From JBGOTP01 sp041476545 (GTDB lineage Bacteria; Acidobacteriota; Vicinamibacteria; Vicinamibacterales; CAVVIG01): a DNA stretch of 26,014 bases. This document shows, one piece after another, positions 21,338 to 26,014 of the stretch. Each line of letters opens with the position of its first letter. Position 1 is the first letter of the stretch. A program made the translations under genes and the position numbers. The notes below the pieces were generated by a model, which made no database searches, was not told the DNA's origin, and saw only the letters and a list, made by a program, of their open reading frames with translations. The stretch lies in NCBI GenBank assembly GCA_041476545.1, contig JBGOTP010000021.1, positions 1-26,014 of the forward strand, read 5' to 3'.

Positions 21338-23458
21338 ATGAACTCATCTCTCTTGCAGTGGACCAATCGGTTGAAAGCCGTCCGCGGTCCCAAACAAATT
21401 CTGACAGCACTTGCGCTTCTGGTCCTGGCCATACCCTTAAACGCAGCGGCCAATCCGAAGACGGACCGGCGGGCATGGCAGTCAAGGCCGAACGAAAAGC
21501 CGGCGCATGCTCGCAGGGCGGACAAGGCCAAAGCCGGTCTGCCGAACGCCTTCGCCGATGACTACAAACTCGACAAGGAACTGTCAGAACTATCGAAGAA
21601 GAATCGAGACCCTCGGGAGACCGTCGATCTGATCGTGACGTTCAAAGTTCAAGGTCAGCAGCTCCCTGCGTCGTTCAGGAGATACAACTGCGGCCGGCGG
21701 CTCGACATCATCAATGGCTATGCGCTGTGCGGAGTGCCGGTGAGGTTGTTGGACGCGCTCACCCAATTCGCGAGCGTTCATCGGGTGCACCATAACCGCC
21801 CCGCTCACGAGTCCGATCTTCTTTCATCCGTGGCCGTGGAGGCGGACATCCTCACGAAGCAGTACGGGTATACCGGCGCTGGCGTGACGGTCGCCTTCAT
21901 CGATTCGGGGTTGACGGAGGCGCATCCCGACCTGAACAACAGGCGCGTTCTCAGGTTCGTGGACTTCGTTAACGACAACAGCGACAGGAGCGAAAGGAAC
22001 GACCGGTCCGACCCAAACGGGCACGGGACGCACGTCACGGGAATCGTCGCCGGCACGGGCGCCAGCGATAGCAGGTTTGCCGGCATCGCTTCTGGCACGA
22101 ACGTCGTCTCGTTGAGAGTCCTGGACGAGACTGGCAAGGGCTCGATCGGCGACATCATTGCGGCGATGGACTGGGTCGCCAAAAACCACACGGCCTACAA
22201 CATCCGCATCGTCAATATGTCGGTAGGCGCCGGAGTGTACGAGTCCTACTGGACCGACCCGCTGACACTGGCGGCCAAGGCGCTCGTCGATGCAGGCATT
22301 ACGGTCGTGGCTGCCGCGGGCAACTATGGCAAGAACGCGGCGGGCGAACTTCAGTGGGGCGGCACGACGTCGCCCGGAGTGGCTCCCTGGGTGCTGACGG
22401 CCTGTGCGTTCAGCACGATGGGAACGCCGGACACGGGAGACGACGCCGTGGCGGCGTTCAGCTCGTCGGGTCCCACCGCGATCGACTTCACCGCGAAGCC
22501 CGACCTCTGTGCTCCCGGCGTCGGCATCGTCTCACTCGCGGCGCCCGAGAGCGAGCTGTATCGCAAGGGGCTGCTGGCGTCTCCGTCGTGGCTGCTCGGC
22601 CAGAACCCGGCCTACCCCTTCTCGCCGTACATCAGTCTTACGGGGACCAGCCAGGCGGCTCCGTTTGTGACCGGCACCGTGGCGCTGATGCTTCAGGCGA
22701 ACCCGAAGCTGACGCCAAACCTGATCAAGGCCATTCTCCAATACACCGCGAGCTTCAAGGCCGGTGTGAGTCCGCTGCGTCAGGGTGCGGGATTCATGAA
22801 TTCGCTGGGGGCCGTGACGCTTGCGTCGTTCTACGCGCACCCCAATCCGGGTTCCACACTCCCGATCGACCCCTCGTGGAGCGGCCACATTATCTGGGGT
22901 AATCACATGCTCTCGGGCGGCATCCTGGATCCCGGCGGCAACGCCTGGATGCCCGGCGTTGAATGGGGCTGGGCGAAAACACAGGGCGACGACGGCGACA
23001 ACATCGTGTGGGGCACGTCGGACGACGGCGACAACATCGTGTGGGGCACGTCGGACGACGGCGACAACATCGTGTGGGGCACGTCGGACGACGGCGACAA
23101 CATTGTGTGGGGCACGTCGGACGACGGCGACAACATCGTGTGGGGCACGTCGGACGACGGCGACAACATCGTGTGGGGCACGTCGGACGACGACGACAAT
23201 ATCGTGTGGGGCACGGACTGCGGCGGCGACGACTGCGACAACATCGTGTGGGGCACTGCCGATGACGAGGACAACATCGTGTGGGGCACCGCAGACGACG
23301 GCGACAACATCGTGTGGGGCACGTCGGACGATGGCGACAACATCGTGTGGGGCACCGCGGACGACTTCGACAATATCGTGTGGGGTACGGTCGTTCGAGA
23401 GAACGTGGTCTGGCCGGTCAACCGGTCCAAGGCGCCGATGGCGAAGGGGGGCAAATAG
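21338..23458 (+). CDS. Secreted subtilisin-like (S8) serine protease with a DNIVWGT-repeat tail
   Basis: 706 residues from the ATG at 21338; a GTG directly before it is possible. A signal peptide is visible (ILTALALLVLAIPLNAAA, cleavage near residue 38). An inhibitor-I9-like pro-region spans about 70-150 (VDLIVTFKVQG). The catalytic domain has D189 in VAFIDSGLTEAHPDL, H229 in NGHGTHVTGIVAG, oxyanion N329 in AAGNYGKN and S438 in LTGTSQAAPFVTG, so it should be active. After a short linker (GHIIWGNHM looks like a decayed repeat) come twelve copies of DNIVWGT at about 551-684, then ENVVWP and a basic end. Similar tails occur in acidobacterial S8 proteases (from memory). The tail could be a surface-anchoring, calcium-binding or amyloid-like repeat; its role is unknown. 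The GNAT gene follows after 2 bases. Confidence 0.95.
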   Translation: MNSSLLQWTNRLKAVRGPKQILTALALLVLAIPLNAAANPKTDRRAWQSRPNEKPAHARRADKAKAGLPNAFADDYKLDKELSELSKKNRDPRETVDLIVTFKVQGQQLPASFRRYNCGRRLDIINGYALCGVPVRLLDALTQFASVHRVHHNRPAHESDLLSSVAVEADILTKQYGYTGAGVTVAFIDSGLTEAHPDLNNRRVLRFVDFVNDNSDRSERNDRSDPNGHGTHVTGIVAGTGASDSRFAGIASGTNVVSLRVLDETGKGSIGDIIAAMDWVAKNHTAYNIRIVNMSVGAGVYESYWTDPLTLAAKALVDAGITVVAAAGNYGKNAAGELQWGGTTSPGVAPWVLTACAFSTMGTPDTGDDAVAAFSSSGPTAIDFTAKPDLCAPGVGIVSLAAPESELYRKGLLASPSWLLGQNPAYPFSPYISLTGTSQAAPFVTGTVALMLQANPKLTPNLIKAILQYTASFKAGVSPLRQGAGFMNSLGAVTLASFYAHPNPGSTLPIDPSWSGHIIWGNHMLSGGILDPGGNAWMPGVEWGWAKTQGDDGDNIVWGTSDDGDNIVWGTSDDGDNIVWGTSDDGDNIVWGTSDDGDNIVWGTSDDGDNIVWGTSDDDDNIVWGTDCGGDDCDNIVWGTADDEDNIVWGTADDGDNIVWGTSDDGDNIVWGTADDFDNIVWGTVVRENVVWPVNRSKAPMAKGGK
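22988..23389 (+). repeat. 33-bp tandem repeat array encoding an 11-residue unit
   Basis: The first six units (22988-23185) are identical except for one synonymous change (ATC to ATT in unit 4). Each encodes DDGDNIVWGTS. Later units vary at the residue before DNIVWGT (G, D, C, E, F) and at the TS/TA position. One unit carries an insert with two Cys (DCGGDDC). The near-identity of the 5' units implies recent duplication or conversion. Confidence 0.95.
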
Positions 23459-23460
23459 TC

Positions 23461-24126
23461 ATGGAACAAATGCCCTATCGCGACGGACAGGACGCCGGCA
23501 TGAACCCGTTCACGGCGCCGGCTGTCATCAGCAGCGACTGGCGACAGCGGCTGCCGGTTCTGAGTGGAAAGCAAGTGAGGCTGCGCGAGCTGCGAGCCTC
23601 GGATGCAGCCTCGCTGTTCAGCCTGTTGACGACCGATGAAGTGTCGCGGTTCATCTCGCCGCCGCCCTCCTCGGTTGAAGGGTTCGAGCGTTTTATTGCG
23701 TGGACGCTGCAGCAGCGGGCGGCCGGCAGGTACGTGTGTTTCGCGGTGACCCTGAAGGGCTTCGACACGGCCATCGGCATTTTTCAGATTCGTGAGACTG
23801 AGTCACGGTTTGGCACTGCTGAATGGGGCTTCGCGATCGGGTCGCCGTTCTGGGGCAGCGGCGTGTTCATGGAGGGCTCGACACTCGTCATGGAGTTTGC
23901 CTTCGAGACGCTCAATGTGCATCGGCTCGAAGCGCGCGCAGCCGTCCAGAACGGCCGTGGCAACGGCGCGCTGCGCAAGCTTGGCGCGGTGCAGGAGGGG
24001 ATCCTGCGCAAGGCGTTTCTGAAAGACGGCCGCTACGTCGATCAGGTGCTCTACGCGATCGTGCAGGACGACTGGCGCCTGGCGTGCGAACAATCGCGTC
24101 CGGCGCAGATGACACACGTGCACTGA
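23461..24126 (+). CDS. GNAT-family N-acetyltransferase (RimJ/RimL-like)
   Basis: 221 residues from the ATG at 23461, 2 bases after the protease stop. A purine run (AAGGGGGGC) ends 9 bases before it. The fold is recognisable from VRLRELRASDAASLFSLL, EVSRFISPPPSSVEGFERFI, GIFQIRE, then motif A WGFAIGSPFWGSGVFMEGS with the acetyl-CoA pyrophosphate loop, and FAFETLNVHRLEARAAVQNGRGNGALRKLGAVQEGILRKAFLKDGRYVDQVLYAI. The last part is the ribosomal-protein/aminoglycoside acetyltransferase-like end. The usual N-x-A/R-S motif is here NGRGNGALRKLG. The substrate is unknown. The close spacing suggests co-translation with the protease, although one product is exported and the other should stay in the cytoplasm. 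Confidence 0.9.
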   Translation: MEQMPYRDGQDAGMNPFTAPAVISSDWRQRLPVLSGKQVRLRELRASDAASLFSLLTTDEVSRFISPPPSSVEGFERFIAWTLQQRAAGRYVCFAVTLKGFDTAIGIFQIRETESRFGTAEWGFAIGSPFWGSGVFMEGSTLVMEFAFETLNVHRLEARAAVQNGRGNGALRKLGAVQEGILRKAFLKDGRYVDQVLYAIVQDDWRLACEQSRPAQMTHVH

Positions 24127-24145
24127 GAGAACGCTCGGTTGAACG

Positions 24146-24175
24146 GAAGAGGCCGGCCCGAGGGCCGGCCTCTTC
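24146..24175. terminator. Strong bidirectional terminator
   Basis: GAAGAGGCCGGCCC-GA-GGGCCGGCCTCTTC is a perfect 14-bp inverted repeat between the convergent GNAT and sulfurtransferase genes. T-rich ends are short (TCTTCTGTCT on plus, CTCTTCCGTTC on minus), so it relies on the long stem. Confidence 0.8.
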
Positions 24176-24179
24176 TGTC

Positions 24180-25040
24180 TCAGGTGTCTCCCACTTGAAC
24201 AGGCCGCGCGGGATCACTCGACCACTCGCTCCACGAGCCGGGGTAGAGCCTGGCACCAGGCATCCCCGCGTGCTCGAGCGCGAGCAGATTGTGGCAGGCG
24301 GTCACACCGGAACCGCAGTAACAGACGACACGATCGGAAGCAACGACGCCGATCGCTTGATGGAGGCGTTCGCGAAGCACCTCGGTCGGCAGAAACGTCC
24401 CTTGAGCGTCCAGGTTCTCCATGTAATAGTGATTCGTCGCACCCGGGATATGGCCGGGGACGCGGTCGATGGGCTCGACCTCTCCCCGATATCGCTCCGG
24501 TGCGCGCGCGTCGACAACCTTCCAATCGGAATGCTGACGCACGCGGGCGACTTGGTCGGCGCTCATGGTCATCTCGGCCCGAGGCGCGGCCGTGAACGTG
24601 CCGCCTGCCCGTGACTCCTGCGGCGCGATGCCCGCCACCGTCGGCCGGCCTTCGGCAACCCAGCGCGCGAAACCGCCGTCGAGGACGGCGACCTCGCGGT
24701 GCCCCATCCATCGAAGGAGCCACCACAGGCGGCTGGCGTACATCCCGGTGTCCTGATCGTAAGCGACGACCTGCGTTCCGTCGCCAACGCCCAGACGCTC
24801 GAAGCATCGGCCGAGCGCGGATGCCTGTGGCAGGGGGTGCCGGCCGTTCGCACCGGTCTTGGGACCGGAAAGATCGCGATCGAGGTGGGCGTACACGGCG
24901 CCCGGGATGTGGCCCGACACGTACGCGCGCTCGCCCCAGCGTTCGTCGTCGAGCCGGAAGCGGCAGTCCACGATCGCGAAGGCCGCGCCGGCAAGATGAT
25001 GGGAGAGCGCATCCGTGTCGACGAGCGTCAGGAAGGCCAT
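24180..25040 (-). CDS. sseA: 3-Mercaptopyruvate sulfurtransferase (two rhodanese domains)
   Basis: 286 residues with the start at the ATG 25040; an in-frame ATG at 25052 adds four residues. The N-terminal inactive rhodanese domain has IVDCRFRLDDERWGERAYVSGHIPGAVY, DLSGPKTGANGRHPLP, and VVAYDQDTGMYASRLWWLLRWMGH. The C-terminal domain has VVDARAPERYRGEVEPIDRVPGHIPGATN and the active loop CGSGVTA with C242. This loop, rather than CRKGVTA, marks mercaptopyruvate sulfurtransferases over thiosulfate sulfurtransferases. It moves sulfur from 3-mercaptopyruvate to thiol acceptors in cysteine metabolism. The open frame extends far upstream antisense to glnS, but that part is not real protein. Confidence 0.92.
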   Translation of the reverse strand: MAFLTLVDTDALSHHLAGAAFAIVDCRFRLDDERWGERAYVSGHIPGAVYAHLDRDLSGPKTGANGRHPLPQASALGRCFERLGVGDGTQVVAYDQDTGMYASRLWWLLRWMGHREVAVLDGGFARWVAEGRPTVAGIAPQESRAGGTFTAAPRAEMTMSADQVARVRQHSDWKVVDARAPERYRGEVEPIDRVPGHIPGATNHYYMENLDAQGTFLPTEVLRERLHQAIGVVASDRVVCYCGSGVTACHNLLALEHAGMPGARLYPGSWSEWSSDPARPVQVGDT

Positions 25041-25091
25041 GGCGCGTACCATATCGCGGCCCGGGCGCTGGTGGCGCACCGATGTCTGACG

Positions 25092-25097
25092 TAAAAT
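25092..25097 (+). promoter_or_regulatory. Candidate -10 element of glnS
   Basis: TAAAAT ends 9 bases before the ATG at 25107. No Shine-Dalgarno (CCAGTTC precedes the ATG) and no clear -35 box are seen. Confidence 0.4.
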
Positions 25098-25106
25098 AAC
25101 CAGTTC

Positions 25107-26014
25107 ATGTCCGACATTACTCCGTCGCCGGAGCCGGTGAGCCCGGTCGATTTCATCCGCGCGATCATCGATGAAGACCTCTCGGCGGGAAAGCATCACG
25201 GACGCGTGGCGACCCGGTTTCCCCCCGAACCGAATGGTTACCTCCATATTGGTCATGCCAAATCGATCTGCCTGAATTTTGGCGTGGCGGCCGAACGTGG
25301 CGGCACCTGCAATCTGCGATTCGACGACACCAACCCCGCGAAAGAGGACGTCGAGTACGTCGACGCGATCAAGCAGGACGTCGAGTGGCTCGGTTTCCAA
25401 TGGGACGATCTGCTGTACGCCTCGGACTATTTCGAAAAATTCTACGAGTTCGCAGTCCAGTTGATCCAGCGGGACAAGGCCTACGTCGACAGCCTGAGCG
25501 CCGAGGAGATTCGGCAGCACCGCGGGACGCTCACCGAGCCGGGCCGCGACAGTCCGTACCGCGATCGACCGATCGACGAGAGTCTGGATCTGTTCGCGCG
25601 GATGCGAGCGGGGGAGTTCGAGGATGGCACGCACGTCGTCCGCGCGAAGATAGACATGGGGTCCCCGAACTTCAACATGCGGGACCCGACGCTCTATCGC
25701 ATCCGCCACGCGACGCACCATCGGACCGGCGACACGTGGTGCATCTATCCGATGTACGACTTCGCCCATCCGCTGTCCGACGCGCTCGAGCAGATCACGC
25801 ACTCGCTCTGCACGTTGGAATTCGAGGATCATCGGCCGCTGTACGACTGGCTCGTGGCGCAGCTGTTCGATCGCGACCGCCCGCGACAGATCGAGTTCGC
25901 GCGGCTCAACCTGAACTACACCGTCATGAGCAAACGAAAGCTGCTGCAGCTCGTGCAGCAGGGCGACGTCTCCGGATGGGACGACCCGAGAATGCCGACG
26001 ATTGCCGGGCTGCG
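25107..26014 (+). CDS. glnS: Glutaminyl-tRNA synthetase (3' end beyond window)
   Basis: 302 codons are visible and the frame is open to the window end. It is a class I synthetase charging tRNA-Gln. The HIGH motif is in RFPPEPNGYLHIGHAKSI (about 36-53), the tRNA-acceptor and Gln-pocket segment in LRFDDTNPAKEDVEYVDAI, and the KMSKS-type motif in NLNYTVMSKRKL. The proline-containing PPEPNGYLHIGHAK and the later CIYPMYDFAHPLSDALE match GlnRS rather than GltX. A direct GlnRS implies that the indirect Glu-tRNA amidotransferase route is not needed for Gln, as in other bacteria with glnS. The start ATG is 66 bases from the divergent sulfurtransferase start. Confidence 0.97.
   Translation, partial: MSDITPSPEPVSPVDFIRAIIDEDLSAGKHHGRVATRFPPEPNGYLHIGHAKSICLNFGVAAERGGTCNLRFDDTNPAKEDVEYVDAIKQDVEWLGFQWDDLLYASDYFEKFYEFAVQLIQRDKAYVDSLSAEEIRQHRGTLTEPGRDSPYRDRPIDESLDLFARMRAGEFEDGTHVVRAKIDMGSPNFNMRDPTLYRIRHATHHRTGDTWCIYPMYDFAHPLSDALEQITHSLCTLEFEDHRPLYDWLVAQLFDRDRPRQIEFARLNLNYTVMSKRKLLQLVQQGDVSGWDDPRMPTIAGL

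Noticed and set aside
22988..23389. A CRISPR-like repeat array
   Set aside because: The units are contiguous without spacers, keep an open frame and encode a protein repeat.
22903..23574. An antisense frame with a repeated VPHTMLSPSSD pattern
   Set aside because: The repeat is simply the complement of the DNIVWGT array; no start region or ribosome site supports it.
25041..25832. Upstream extension of the sulfurtransferase frame
   Set aside because: It is antisense to glnS and lacks rhodanese sequence; the domain begins at MAFLTLVDTDAL.

Overview
This window is GC-rich bacterial chromosome that looks like Acidobacteriota, possibly class Vicinamibacteria. Three things point there: a membrane Ser/Thr kinase with a C-terminal WD40/TolB-like propeller, a TIGR03435-type soil-bacterium protein, and a secreted subtilase whose tail is a run of DNIVWGT repeats. 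The assignment is an inference from gene content, not from a marker gene. No tRNA, rRNA, CRISPR array, transposase or phage gene was seen.

Layout. (a) 1-2729, minus: a nearly complete Ser/Thr kinase. (b) 2792-3782, plus: a nucleotidyltransferase-like protein with an overlapping 67-residue partner. (c) 10196-3765, minus: a histidine operon in the order hisL-hisI-hisG-hisD-hisC-hisB-hisH-hisF-hisA. It is preceded by a histidine-codon-rich leader ORF and an intrinsic terminator, which together form a classic attenuator. No hisE is present. (d) 11288-10269, minus: a quinone-oxidoreductase-like gene. Facing away from it, on the plus strand, are a GntR/YtrA-type regulator, an SPFH/band-7 membrane protein and a TIGR03435 protein (11410-13639). 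(e) 13839-20935: a methyl-cycle cluster with ahcY (minus), a small exported protein (minus), an ArsR-methyltransferase fusion resembling SahR (plus) and full-length metH (plus). (f) 20936-21337: a lower-GC gap holding several inverted repeats. (g) 21338-24126, plus: the repeat-tailed subtilase and a GNAT acetyltransferase, ending at a strong bidirectional terminator. (h) 25040-24180, minus: a 3-mercaptopyruvate sulfurtransferase, divergent from glnS (plus), which runs off the window.

Themes. The his leader has six His codons in eight, a perfect TTGACA promoter element, alternative hairpins and a 7-bp-stem terminator just before hisI, so transcription attenuation is the expected control. Several first-in-operon genes have a -10-like hexamer only 6-13 bases before the start codon and no Shine-Dalgarno, which suggests leaderless mRNAs. 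Two regulator genes carry palindromes that overlap their own start codons, which suggests autoregulation. Short dispersed repeats sit between his genes and have also entered coding sequence in-frame (metH linker, kinase, and the tail of the ArsR-methyltransferase).
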